64,000 nucleotides of DNA from Pseudooceanicola sediminis. GTDB taxonomy: Bacteria > Pseudomonadota > Alphaproteobacteria > Rhodobacterales > Rhodobacteraceae. Both the position numbers and the translations under genes were made by a program. Each line of letters starts with the position of its first letter. Position 1 is the stretch's first letter. The stretch covers positions 62,001-126,000 of the forward strand of contig NZ_QWJJ01000015.1 in the NCBI RefSeq assembly GCF_003575965.1, written 5' to 3'. The notes under the pieces were generated by a model, which saw nothing but the letters and a program-made list of their open reading frames with translations, had not been told where the DNA came from and ran no database searches. Positions 1 to 8,117 of the stretch are shown here, one piece after another.

Positions 1-824
1 CCAAGACGCTGGTGATCGGCGTGGCCAACCGCGGCGGGATGATTTCCCAGGCATGGAAGAAGGTTCTGATCGAGGCGCTGGAAGAGGGCTTTGACATCGC
101 GTCGGGCCTGCACAACCTGCTGCGCAACGAAGCCGACCTGAAAGCCGTGGCCGAGGCGACGGGACGCACGCTGCACGATGTGCGCATCCCCACCGTGCAA
201 TACCCCATCGCGAATGGTGAAAAGCGGAGCGGCAAACGGTGCCTGGCCGTCGGCACCGATTGTTCGGTCGGCAAGATGTACACCGCGCTGGCGATGGACA
301 AGGAGATGAAGGATCGGGGTCTGAAGTCCAGCTTTCGCGCCACGGGCCAGACCGGCATCCTGATCACGGGCGAAGGCGTGCCGCTGGATGCGGTGATTGC
401 GGATTTCATGGCCGGGTCGATCGAATACCTGACGCCGGACAACGACCCGGATCACTGGGACATGATCGAGGGGCAGGGCAGCTTGTTCCATGCTTCGTAT
501 TCCGGGGTGACGATGGCGCTGGTGCACGGTGGACAACCCGATGCCCTGGTGCTGTGCCATGAGCCGACGCGCGAGCACATGCGCGGTTTGCCGTCTTACA
601 AGTTGCCGACGCTCGAGGCGCTGCGCGACGTGGCCCTGACCTTGGCGCATGTGGTGAACTCCGGCTGCACGGTCATCGGAATTTCGGTGAACACGCAGCA
701 TCTGGGGGAAGACGACGCGAAAGCCTATCTTGCCGAAGTGGAAGAGCGGATGGGACTGCCTGCGGTCGACCCGTTCCGCATGGGCGCGGGGCGCCTGGTG
801 GATGCGCTGGTGGCGCTCGGGTAA
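1..824 (+). CDS. dgcN: DgcN-like N-acetyltransferase (DUF1611), 5' truncated
   Basis: The reading frame is open from the window edge, so the start lies upstream; about 274 residues of a roughly 330-residue family are present. It resembles DUF1611 proteins, of which DgcN is described as a D-glutamate N-acetyltransferase feeding the racemase DgcA. A P-loop-like stretch GTDCSVGK lies near residue 85 of the visible part, and the C-terminal half carries the family's conserved GQGS and CHEPTR segments. The next gene downstream is the matching racemase, 82 bp away, which supports the assignment. The function is inferred from family and gene order; the N-terminal domain is not visible. Confidence 0.8.
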   Translation, partial: KTLVIGVANRGGMISQAWKKVLIEALEEGFDIASGLHNLLRNEADLKAVAEATGRTLHDVRIPTVQYPIANGEKRSGKRCLAVGTDCSVGKMYTALAMDKEMKDRGLKSSFRATGQTGILITGEGVPLDAVIADFMAGSIEYLTPDNDPDHWDMIEGQGSLFHASYSGVTMALVHGGQPDALVLCHEPTREHMRGLPSYKLPTLEALRDVALTLAHVVNSGCTVIGISVNTQHLGEDDAKAYLAEVEERMGLPAVDPFRMGAGRLVDALVALG

Positions 825-835
825 CGACCCATCCC

Positions 836-895
836 ATCGGGGGCGCTGCCGGGATCGGCGGAGGCCTCCGGCGGGGGTATTTATGGCCAGATGAG
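836..895 (+). repeat. Dispersed GGTATTTnnGGCCAGATGA repeat, copy A
   Basis: A GC-rich palindromic head (GGAGGCCTCC) is followed by GGGGGTATTTATGGCCAGATGA. The same tail recurs near 12420 (minus), 41400 and 57665, with related variants near 60840 and 63180. This copy fills the dgcN-dgcA gap and ends directly at the dgcA ribosome-binding site. It looks like a REP-type intergenic element. Confidence 0.75.
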
Positions 896-906
896 GAGAG
901 CAGGAC

Positions 907-1872
907 GTGCAGATTGATGTGACGCGGGACAAGTTCCCCCTGGCGCAGGTTTTCCGGATCAGCCGTGGGGCGCGGACAGAGGCAGAGGTTCTGACGGTCA
1001 CCTTGCGCGATGGAGATGTCGTGGGGCGCGGGGAATGCGTGCCATATGCCCGTTACGACGAGACGCTGGCGTCGGTCGAGGCGCAGATTGCGGCCCTGCC
1101 CCGCGACATTACCCGGAAGGGGTTGCAGGATCTGCTGGAGCCGGGCGCCGCACGCAACGCGGTGGATTGCGCGCTGTGGGATCTGGAGGCGAAGCGCGCG
1201 GGCAAACCGGTCTGGGAATTGGCCGGGCTGTCGGCGCCCCGCCCCGAGATCACCGCCTATACCCTGTCGCTTGACGCGCCTGCGGCAATGGAAGCCCAGG
1301 CGGCCAAGAACGCCTATCGGCCCTTGTTGAAGATCAAGCTGGGCACGCCCGATGACATGCCCCGGCTTGAGGCCGTGCGCCGTGGGGCACCGCAATCCCG
1401 CATCATCATCGACGCGAACGAAGGGTGGAGCGCGGAGGTTTATGCCGATCTGTCGCCGCACCTGATCCGTCTTGGTGTCACCCTGGTCGAGCAGCCTCTG
1501 CCCGCCGGGCTGGATGATGCGCTGATCGGGATGGAGCGCCCGGTGCCGGTCTGTGCCGACGAGAGTTGCCATGATCGCGCCAGCCTGCCCAAGCTGAAGG
1601 GCAAGTACGACGTCGTGAACATCAAGCTGGACAAGACCGGGGGGCTGACCGAGGCGTTGGCCCTGCGCGAGGCCGCGCTGGCGCAGGGATATGGCGTGAT
1701 GGTGGGCTGCATGGTCGGTTCGTCGCTGGCCATGGCGCCTGCGGTCCTGGTGGCGCAGGGCGCGTTGGTGACCGATCTGGATGGGCCGCTGTTGATGGCG
1801 CAGGATCGAGAGGTCCCGCTGCACTATGACGAGGCGGGCGTGCATCCCGCAACGCCGGATCTGTGGGGCTGA
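907..1872 (+). CDS. dgcA: Dipeptide epimerase-family N-acetyl-D-glutamate racemase
   Basis: A 321-residue enolase-superfamily enzyme. The K-x-K acid/base pair is at Lys142/Lys144, the metal ligands at Asp169, Glu195 and Asp218, and the second catalytic lysine in VNIKLDKTGG near 240. Most automatic annotation would call it L-Ala-D/L-Glu epimerase. Next to dgcN it is better read as DgcA, which racemises N-acetyl-D-glutamate to the L form in D-glutamate degradation. The start is GTG at 907, with GAGGAGAG about 8 bases upstream. It is followed after 116 bp by a D-amino-acid transaminase, giving a D-amino-acid catabolic cluster. Confidence 0.88.
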   Translation: MQIDVTRDKFPLAQVFRISRGARTEAEVLTVTLRDGDVVGRGECVPYARYDETLASVEAQIAALPRDITRKGLQDLLEPGAARNAVDCALWDLEAKRAGKPVWELAGLSAPRPEITAYTLSLDAPAAMEAQAAKNAYRPLLKIKLGTPDDMPRLEAVRRGAPQSRIIIDANEGWSAEVYADLSPHLIRLGVTLVEQPLPAGLDDALIGMERPVPVCADESCHDRASLPKLKGKYDVVNIKLDKTGGLTEALALREAALAQGYGVMVGCMVGSSLAMAPAVLVAQGALVTDLDGPLLMAQDREVPLHYDEAGVHPATPDLWG

Positions 1873-1988
1873 GGCCCCGCCGGCGTGAATTCCCCTTGTC
1901 CTTGCGCGTGGCGTCAGGGCAATAGACCGACAACCGACAGTACCCCCGGGGGATCGCCCCGCGACGGGCGATTTTCAAGGAGTGTCCA

Positions 1989-2852
1989 ATGAGCCGCATT
2001 GTCTACGTGAACGGTGACTATCTGCCCGAGGAAGAGGCGAAGATCTCGATCTTCGACCGGGGTTTCCTGATGTCCGATGGTGTCTACGAGGTGACAAGCG
2101 TTCTGAATGGCAAGCTAATCGATTTTCCCGGGCACGCCACGCGGCTGGAACGGTCACTGGGTGAGCTGGACATGGCCAGCCCCGTCAGCATGGATGAGTT
2201 GCTGGCGATCCACCGGGAGCTGGTTTCGCGCAACGAAATCGAGGAAGGGCTGGTCTATCTGCAGATCACCCGTGGCGCGCCGGGCGACCGGGATTTCGCG
2301 TTTCCCGATCCGTCGACGACGCCGTCGACCATCGTGCTGTTCACCCAGAACAAGCCCGGTCTGGCCGACAGCCCGGCGGCAAAGACGGGCACCAAGGTCA
2401 TTTCGATCGAGGATATCCGCTGGGGTCGGCGCGACATCAAGACGGTGCAGCTGCTCTATCCGTCCATGGGCAAGATGATGGCCAAGAAGGCCGGTTGCGA
2501 TGATGCCTGGATGGTCGAGGACGGCTTCGTGACCGAAGGCACATCGAACAACGCCTATATCGTCAAGGGTGGCAAGATCATCACCCGCGAACTGTCGACG
2601 GATATTCTGCATGGCATCACCCGCGCCGCCGTGCTGCGCCTGGCCGCCGAGGCGCAGATGGAGGTCGAGGAGCGCAACTTTACCATCGACGAGGCAAAGC
2701 AGGCAGACGAAGCCTTTACCACCTCGGCCAGTGCCTTTGTCATGCCCGTGGTCGAAATCGACGGTGTGACGCTGGGGAACGGGACGCCCGGCACCGTCGC
2801 CAGGCGCCTGCGCGAGATTTATCTCGAGGAAAGCCTGAAGACGGCGATCTGA
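1989..2852 (+). CDS. dat: D-amino-acid transaminase (class IV PLP aminotransferase)
   Basis: A 287-residue fold-type IV PLP enzyme that interconverts D-amino acids and 2-oxo acids through D-alanine or D-glutamate. The PLP lysine is probably Lys151 in the RRDIKTVQLL segment, and the cofactor glutamate and phosphate-binding loop are EGTSNN at 183-188. The N-terminal FDRGFLMSDGVYE signature is typical of the family. The start has AAGGAG about 5 bases upstream. Branched-chain transaminase or aminodeoxychorismate lyase are less likely alternatives. With dgcN-dgcA it suggests assimilation of peptidoglycan-derived or other environmental D-amino acids. Confidence 0.85.
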   Translation: MSRIVYVNGDYLPEEEAKISIFDRGFLMSDGVYEVTSVLNGKLIDFPGHATRLERSLGELDMASPVSMDELLAIHRELVSRNEIEEGLVYLQITRGAPGDRDFAFPDPSTTPSTIVLFTQNKPGLADSPAAKTGTKVISIEDIRWGRRDIKTVQLLYPSMGKMMAKKAGCDDAWMVEDGFVTEGTSNNAYIVKGGKIITRELSTDILHGITRAAVLRLAAEAQMEVEERNFTIDEAKQADEAFTTSASAFVMPVVEIDGVTLGNGTPGTVARRLREIYLEESLKTAI

Positions 2853-2925
2853 CGCCGACGGCGGCGCGGCCAGTCCGATTGTGATTGGTGCGCCCGGGGC
2901 CTGCGGATAGAATGAGAGAACGACA

Positions 2926-2958
2926 GGAACGCGCCAGGCTCTGGCGCGTTCCCTGCGT
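2926..2958 (+). terminator. Hairpin after the transaminase gene
   Basis: A perfect 12-bp stem (GGAACGCGCCAG / CTGGCGCGTTCC) with a 3-base loop lies 73 bp after the stop codon. The trailing T-tract is short (CTGCGTTT), so termination efficiency is uncertain. Confidence 0.65.
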
Positions 2959-3029
2959 TTGCGGGCCATCGCATCGCGTTGGCTGATCACGAACCCTGCG
3001 ACCGGCGTCCTTCGGTCGGGAGATTTATC

Positions 3030-3827
3030 ATGCGTCTCGCCTTTCATTCGATCCTGACCGTGCTGGCCCTGACCGCGCCGGCGGTGGCAGACATCCGGCT
3101 GTGCGATTATCGGCCAAGCCAGTTGATCGGTACCCGCTCCGCTGCGCTCATGGGGGCGACGGCGGCAGGCACCTTGGCGGGCGTGCCCGCAATGGGCGGC
3201 GGCGAGGGGCTCAGAGGCTTCTATGTACTCTCTGACGTGGCGGGTGGTCCGGACGCTGGTGCGCCGGAGAAAAAGCGGTTGGGACTGAAGGACGCAGCGG
3301 GTCTGGTCGGCTCGGCCGTCAGCGCCGTTTCCTCTGCCGCGATGCTCTCGCCTGCTGCGCTGGCGGCGGGGGCGGTGGCCGGTGTAGGCATTGCCGGTGC
3401 AGAAAAGGTCTGCCAGCTGCGGGATGAACGGATCGACGATCCGCAGGCGGTCATGCTGATCCTCTACCAGGTCGCCGACAACGCCGATCCGGACTATTTC
3501 TCTCGCACGACGGTCGAGGGGGAACCTGCCGTTCGCGTCCGTCAGGATGACGGCAGCTACGAAGATTACGAGATGGCTGACCTCTATATCGTTGACGGAG
3601 AGATCCGGCATCGCAAATTCGGCCGCGACACCGTGGTCGGGACCATCGGATTTATCGTCACGGCTGGCAACCCGGTGGCTGTCGATGCCTCGGCGGATGC
3701 CGTGACGACAACCGATCTGGGCGCCGCCCCGGTGCAGGACATACCGCCCGAGGCGCCCCTGCCCGAGGCCCCTGCGCCGCAACAGCCTTCGGGCGATGCT
3801 CCCGGCGCTCAGCCTCTCGTCGAATAG
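3030..3827 (+). CDS. Secreted protein of unknown function with glycine/alanine-rich zipper segment
   Basis: 265 residues from the ATG at 3030, chosen because GGGAG precedes it and the product then begins with a clean signal peptide (MRLAFHSILTVLALTAPAVA). The mature part has two Cys, then an Ala/Gly-rich stretch (about residues 95-120) resembling a glycine-zipper membrane-associating segment. A more polar central domain and a Pro/Ala-rich low-complexity tail (about 235-265) follow. I do not recognise the family. It stands alone, converging on the minus-strand DUF1244 gene. The likely location is periplasm or outer membrane. Confidence 0.75.
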   Translation: MRLAFHSILTVLALTAPAVADIRLCDYRPSQLIGTRSAALMGATAAGTLAGVPAMGGGEGLRGFYVLSDVAGGPDAGAPEKKRLGLKDAAGLVGSAVSAVSSAAMLSPAALAAGAVAGVGIAGAEKVCQLRDERIDDPQAVMLILYQVADNADPDYFSRTTVEGEPAVRVRQDDGSYEDYEMADLYIVDGEIRHRKFGRDTVVGTIGFIVTAGNPVAVDASADAVTTTDLGAAPVQDIPPEAPLPEAPAPQQPSGDAPGAQPLVE

Positions 3828-3853
3828 GCCAGCGCGGGGGGCAGCTCTCTCGG

Positions 3854-4171
3854 TCAGCGCTCAGGGGTGCCGACGTTTTCGCGAAAGGCCGTGTCGAACG
3901 CGGCTTTCTGCGTGTCGCTCGCGTCGGTCTGGTGCGCGGCCTTCCAATCCTCGAACGGCATGCCGTAAAAGGCCTCGCGCGCCGCCTCCTTGCTCATTTC
4001 GATGCCGCGCTCCGCTGCGGCCTCCTGGTACCAGCGGCTCAGGCAGTTGCGGCAGAACCCGGCCAGGTTCATCATGTCGATGTTCTGCACATCCGGGCGT
4101 TTTTCCATCAGGTGCGCGCGCAGGGCGCGAAAGGCTGCGGCCTCCAGCTCGATACGGGTCTGGTCGTCCAT
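3854..4171 (-). CDS. DUF1244 domain protein
   Basis: 105 residues from the ATG at 4171, preceded by AGGAG at a good distance; an ATG two codons upstream (4177) is too close to that site. It matches the small DUF1244 family of proteobacteria, whose conserved core is NLAGFCRNCLSRWYQEAA and which has two closely spaced cysteines (C-x2-C). The function of the family is unknown. It is the last gene of a minus-strand run (amidohydrolase, CHMI-like isomerase, DUF1244), 19 bp after the isomerase, so co-transcription is likely. Confidence 0.85.
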   Translation of the reverse strand: MDDQTRIELEAAAFRALRAHLMEKRPDVQNIDMMNLAGFCRNCLSRWYQEAAAERGIEMSKEAAREAFYGMPFEDWKAAHQTDASDTQKAAFDTAFRENVGTPER

Positions 4172-4190
4172 CGTCATCTCTCCTCTCATC

Positions 4191-4514
4191 TCAGCGCTTG
4201 CGGAACGATGCCTTCGGGATCGCCACCGTTTCGACGCAGAGCGCACATGTCTCGGGCAGATCGCGCCGCAAGACGTCCACTACGGCATCTGCAAGCGCAT
4301 TGTGCTGGTCCGGGCCGCGCGTGTCCATCAGGCGCAGCGTGACATGGGCAAAGCTCGGCTCACCCGACAGTAGCAGATAGTCGACCTGCTGCGCCCGGAC
4401 CTTGACGGCGGCGCGCGGAACGGCCGGATGGGCGGCGACGGCCTCGGCCAGCGCTTGCATCAGCGGGGCCAGCGGCTGATCCAGCCCGCCGTGTTCCAGA
4501 ACGATATGGGGCAT
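4191..4514 (-). CDS. 5-carboxymethyl-2-hydroxymuconate isomerase (CHMI) family protein
   Basis: 107 residues beginning MPHIVLE, so Pro2 would become the N-terminal catalytic proline typical of the tautomerase superfamily after Met removal. The family enzyme acts in homoprotocatechuate degradation. No other hpa genes are visible here; its neighbours are an N-formylglutamate amidohydrolase and DUF1244. The substrate may therefore differ from CHM, and I do not assign hpaF. An orphan tautomerase in a conserved small operon is the safest reading. Confidence 0.8.
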   Translation of the reverse strand: MPHIVLEHGGLDQPLAPLMQALAEAVAAHPAVPRAAVKVRAQQVDYLLLSGEPSFAHVTLRLMDTRGPDQHNALADAVVDVLRRDLPETCALCVETVAIPKASFRKR

Positions 4515-4584
4515 CTCTGAATCCTTTGCTTCATAGGCCAGTGTCTAAAATCAGAGGTCAGGGTCTACGATCAAAAGCCGCTAT

Positions 4585-4600
4585 CCAACCTAGAGGTTGG
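4585..4600 (-). terminator. Palindrome overlapping the amidohydrolase stop codon
   Basis: CCAACCTAGAGGTTGG forms a 7-bp stem spanning the TAG stop of the amidohydrolase gene. A short T-run follows on the minus strand. It may attenuate read-through into the next gene, but the stem is short. Confidence 0.35.
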
Positions 4601-5330
4601 TGTCGGCCAGTGCAGCTTGCAATATCGGGGCCAGTCGCGCGGCCCAGGCTCGCTGCGCGGCCTCTTCCCCGATCAGGTCGTTGCGCAGCTCGATCAGCGC
4701 GTTCAGGCGACCGTGCTCAATCGCGTGCCTTTCGATCGCGTCACCGGGCAGGTGTCCGCCATAGGGCTGGTTGGCGCCGACGCACAGGTCGCCTTCCTGC
4801 TCAAGCCGCGCAATCAGCGGCGTGGTCAGGCGCTCGTCGGCGGCAAACAGGACACCGACCTGCCAGGGGCGCGGCGGGCGCCCCTTCAACTGCGGGGTAA
4901 AGGAATGCACGGACAGGATCACGGTATCGGGCTGCCGCGCGGCCAGGTCTGCCAGTGCCGCATGATAGGGGCGATAGCAGGCGTTCAGCCGGGCCTCGCA
5001 CTCCTGTGCATCCGCATGGCGATTGGCGGGGATGATCGTGCCGTCATACAGTTTCATCAGCAGTGTCGGATCATCCTCGCCCCGGTTCGGGTCGATGACG
5101 AGACGCGAAAAATTCGACATGATTGCCGGCGCATCCAGTGCCTCGGCCAGCGCACGGGTCAGCCCGGCGGCGCCCACGTCATAGGCGATATGGCGGTGCA
5201 TGTCGGTTTCCGACAGGCCCAGACTACCCCCGCCGACGAAATCGGGTACGGTGTTCGCAGCATGATCGCAGGTGACCAGCCAGCGTGACGGACGATCCCT
5301 GCCAATGATTTCGTAAGGGGTGTATGTCAT
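4590..5330 (-). CDS. N-formylglutamate amidohydrolase family protein
   Basis: 246 residues. The family hydrolyses N-formyl-L-glutamate (the last step of one histidine pathway) or related N-acyl amino acids, using zinc. Seen here are the N-terminal CDHAANTVP segment, HIAYDVGAAGLTRALAE, the SRLVIDPNRGEDD segment and LSVHSFTP. The start at 5330 has GGAGGTGA 7 bases upstream. No hut genes are nearby, so a role in histidine use is not supported by context. It is first in a three-gene minus-strand operon and divergent from pyruvate kinase. Confidence 0.85.
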   Translation of the reverse strand: MTYTPYEIIGRDRPSRWLVTCDHAANTVPDFVGGGSLGLSETDMHRHIAYDVGAAGLTRALAEALDAPAIMSNFSRLVIDPNRGEDDPTLLMKLYDGTIIPANRHADAQECEARLNACYRPYHAALADLAARQPDTVILSVHSFTPQLKGRPPRPWQVGVLFAADERLTTPLIARLEQEGDLCVGANQPYGGHLPGDAIERHAIEHGRLNALIELRNDLIGEEAAQRAWAARLAPILQAALADTNL

Positions 5331-5432
5331 GAGGGTGTCACCTCCATTGGCAAGTTTGCAAAGACGCCATAATGTGCGATGTGAACGCTAACATCCGGGG
5401 TTTCCGGGCCGCGAGAACAGGGGATGACCTTA

Positions 5433-6884
5433 ATGAAACGTCAGCGCAATACCAAAATCGTCGCAACTCTGGGGCCATCGTCCTCGGATTATGAGACGAT
5501 CCGTGCGCTCCATCAGGCCGGTGCGGACGTGTTCCGACTGAACATGTCGCACGGCAGTCACGATGAAATCCGTGAAAAGCACCGCATCATCCGCCAGATC
5601 GAACGCGACACGGACGGCACCATCGGTATTCTGGCCGACCTGCAAGGGCCGAAGCTGCGCGTCGGCACGTTCCGCAACGAATCCGAGGAGCTGGTGATCG
5701 GCGAGGCCTTCCGCCTCGACCTCGACGACACGCCCGGTGATCTGACCCGTGTGAACCTGCCCCACCCCGAGATTTTCGCAGCGTTGGAGCCCGGCTCCAG
5801 CCTGCTGGTCAACGACGGCAAGATCCGCCTCGTCGTCAAGGACTGCGGCGAAGATTACGCCAATTGCGAAGTCACCGTCGGCGGCACGATTTCCAACCGC
5901 AAGGGTGTGAACGTTCCCGATGTGGTGCTGCCGCTGGCCGCCCTGTCTGAGAAGGATCGCGCCGATCTGGAATTCGTCTGCCAGCTGGGGGTCGACTGGC
6001 TGGCCCTGTCTTTCGTTCAGCGCCCCGCCGATGTCGATGAGGCGCGCGAACTCGCCGGTGGGCGTGCCGCGATCCTCTCCAAGATCGAAAAACCTGCCGC
6101 GGTGAAGAGCTTTGACGACATTCTTGCGGTTTCCGATGGGATCATGGTGGCCCGCGGTGACCTTGGTGTCGAACTGCCGGTTCACGCGGTGCCGCCCATC
6201 CAGAAACGCCTGATCCGCAAGTGCCGCATTGCTGCGAAACCGGTCATCGTCGCGACGCAGATGCTCGAATCGATGATCGAAAGCCCGATGCCGACCCGGG
6301 CCGAGGTGTCAGACGTCGCCGCCGCGATCTATGAAGGCACCGATGCCGTCATGCTTTCTGCCGAAAGCGCGGCGGGCCAATATCCTGTCGAAGCGGTCAC
6401 AACCATGGACAACGTCGCCCACGAGGTCGAGACGGATCCGCTCTACCGCGAGGTGATCGAGGCGCAGCGCAGTTCGACGACCGGGCGCGGCTCGGTTGCC
6501 GAAGGTATCGTTGCCGCCGCGCGCGAAATTGCGGAAACGACGGACATCAAGGCGATCTGCTGTTTCACCCAGCACGGTACGACCGCCCTGCTGGTGTCGC
6601 GTGAAAAGCCGCGTGTCCCGATCCTGGCGCTGACCCACCTGCGCGGGACGGCGCGGCGCCTGACCCTGTCCTGGGGCGTGAACTGCCTGATGACCGGTCA
6701 GCTTGATCGGTTCAAGCAGGCGGTGGTCAATGCCGCCCGCGGCGCGCGCGTCACGGGCCTTGCGTCGGCAAGCGACCAGATCGTCGTGACTGCCGGCGTG
6801 CCCTTCAACCAGCCCGGCACGACGAATATCCTGCGCGTGGCGCCCTGCGAAGAACGTCTGATCTACGCGGCCGATCCTGAATGA
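5433..6884 (+). CDS. pyk: Pyruvate kinase
   Basis: 483 residues from the ATG at 5433. The ATG at 5424 abuts the AGGGGA ribosome-binding site, while 5433 has correct spacing and gives the usual MKRxRNTKIVATLGP start. It converts phosphoenolpyruvate and ADP to pyruvate and ATP. The TIM-barrel catalytic segments are present (LNMSHGSHD, ADLQGPKLR, NRKGVNVP, SKIEKPAA, MVARGDLGVELP, TQMLESM), with the B domain between about residues 70 and 165 and a C-terminal allosteric domain. It stands as a single gene followed by a strong hairpin. Confidence 0.97.
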   Translation: MKRQRNTKIVATLGPSSSDYETIRALHQAGADVFRLNMSHGSHDEIREKHRIIRQIERDTDGTIGILADLQGPKLRVGTFRNESEELVIGEAFRLDLDDTPGDLTRVNLPHPEIFAALEPGSSLLVNDGKIRLVVKDCGEDYANCEVTVGGTISNRKGVNVPDVVLPLAALSEKDRADLEFVCQLGVDWLALSFVQRPADVDEARELAGGRAAILSKIEKPAAVKSFDDILAVSDGIMVARGDLGVELPVHAVPPIQKRLIRKCRIAAKPVIVATQMLESMIESPMPTRAEVSDVAAAIYEGTDAVMLSAESAAGQYPVEAVTTMDNVAHEVETDPLYREVIEAQRSSTTGRGSVAEGIVAAAREIAETTDIKAICCFTQHGTTALLVSREKPRVPILALTHLRGTARRLTLSWGVNCLMTGQLDRFKQAVVNAARGARVTGLASASDQIVVTAGVPFNQPGTTNILRVAPCEERLIYAADPE

Positions 6885-6887
6885 CCA

Positions 6888-6930
6888 GGCCGCGCCCCTA
6901 TCCGCCTGGTTCAGGCAGGGGCGCGGCCTT
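6888..6930 (+). terminator. Long GC hairpin after pyk
   Basis: An 11-bp perfect stem (GGCCGCGCCCC / GGGGCGCGGCC) begins 4 bases after the pyk stop, with a 19-base loop and only TT following. It may terminate or stabilise the transcript end. Confidence 0.55.
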
Positions 6931-6948
6931 CGCAAATGGTGCATCCCC

Positions 6949-7188
6949 ATGGACATGATGACCAGCGATATCCTCTACGGCATTGGTGTGCTGTTGGTGG
7001 TGTTGGCCATCCCCGCGTTGGTAACGGCCTATGCCGAACATCGCACGGCGGTCTGGGGGATGATCATGGCGGTGCTTGGCCTTGCCATGATCGGCTGGAT
7101 CTACAGCACGGACAGGGCCGTCTATGCTGCGCTGCAAATGCCGCATGTCGTGTTTCGCGTCATCGGATATGCGCTTGATGCCCTCTGA
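6949..7188 (+). CDS. Small two-helix membrane protein, unknown function
   Basis: 79 residues with two hydrophobic segments (about 7-27 and 36-55), so an inner-membrane hairpin is likely. It lies between pyk and rpmI on the same strand. The ribosome-binding site is weak. Internal ATG codons at 6955 and 6958 are alternative starts. I recognise no domain; its support is coding-like composition, membrane topology and an otherwise empty gap. Confidence 0.6.
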   Translation: MDMMTSDILYGIGVLLVVLAIPALVTAYAEHRTAVWGMIMAVLGLAMIGWIYSTDRAVYAALQMPHVVFRVIGYALDAL

Positions 7189-7359
7189 GGGGCGCATCGG
7201 GCTGGCGGCGGGGCCTGTTCAGTTGCGCGCGCCGTATTTCCCAAGGACACCGGGCTTGCCAAAGCCCCCCTCTGCCCCTATACGGCGCTTTCTATCTGCG
7301 CGGCCGGCCGAAGTGGCATGCCGAGTCGCGCTTCATCTCGTGAATGACAGGAGACGAAA

Positions 7360-7560
7360 ATGCCCAAGATGAAGACGAAGTCGAGCTGCAAAAAGCGGTT
7401 CAAGGTGACGGCCACCGGCCGTATCGTTGCTGGCCAGGCCGGCAAACGCCACGGCATGATCAAGCGGAGCACCAAGTTCATCCGCACCGCCCGTGGGACC
7501 ACGATCCTGGCGAAGGCTGATGAGAAGATCATCAAGCCAATGATGCCCTACGCACGCTAA
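7360..7560 (+). CDS. rpmI: 50S ribosomal protein L35
   Basis: 66 residues, full length, very basic, with the L35 signature [17 protein letters not shown] and the central KRHGMIKRS segment. AGGAG precedes the start. It is transcribed with rplT 12 bp downstream. infC, often found upstream in other phyla, is not next to it here. Confidence 0.98.
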   Translation: MPKMKTKSSCKKRFKVTATGRIVAGQAGKRHGMIKRSTKFIRTARGTTILAKADEKIIKPMMPYAR

Positions 7561-7572
7561 GGAGTTCAGGAT

Positions 7573-7944
7573 ATGTCCCGCGTTAAAGGTGGTACCACAA
7601 CCCACGCCCGTCACAAAAAAGTTCTCGACGCTGCAAAAGGCTATTATGGCCGCCGCAAGAGCACGTTCAAAGTTGCCCGTCAGGCCGTCGACAAGGCCAA
7701 CCAGTACGCGACCCGCGACCGCAAGAACCGCAAGCGCAATTTCCGCGCCCTGTGGATCCAGCGTATCAACGCGGCTGTCCGTATGCACGACGAGGCTCTG
7801 ACATACTCGCGTTTCATCAACGGTCTGGCGCTCGCCGGTATCGAGGTTGACCGCAAGGTTCTGGCCGATCTGGCCGTCAACGAACCCGAAGCCTTCGGTG
7901 CGATCGTCGCGCAAGCCAAATCGGCTCTGCCCGCCGCCGCCTGA
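7573..7944 (+). CDS. rplT: 50S ribosomal protein L20
   Basis: 123 residues, full length. Characteristic blocks are [50 protein letters not shown] and the conserved [14 protein letters not shown] sits upstream with good spacing. L20 binds 23S rRNA early in large-subunit assembly and in some bacteria represses its own operon. No L20-binding leader could be judged by eye. A strong terminator follows. Confidence 0.98.
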   Translation: MSRVKGGTTTHARHKKVLDAAKGYYGRRKSTFKVARQAVDKANQYATRDRKNRKRNFRALWIQRINAAVRMHDEALTYSRFINGLALAGIEVDRKVLADLAVNEPEAFGAIVAQAKSALPAAA

Positions 7945-7990
7945 TCTTTCCCCACCGGGTCCGCCCGGAACGGAAATGTCACAGATTCAA

Positions 7991-8017
7991 CCCCGCTCGG
8001 CACCGAGCGGGGTTTTT
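7991..8017 (+). terminator. Rho-independent terminator of rpmI-rplT
   Basis: A 10-bp perfect stem (CCCCGCTCGG / CCGAGCGGGG) is followed immediately by TTTTT, 46 bases after the rplT stop. Confidence 0.92.
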
Positions 8018-8117
8018 CGTGTCTGCAACCCGCTTGGAACGCCCTCTGAACGCCCTAACAAACTTGCATTCCGGGGCTGCTGTGATACCCACTCGCGGTC
8101 TGTGAACGGAGGCCGCG

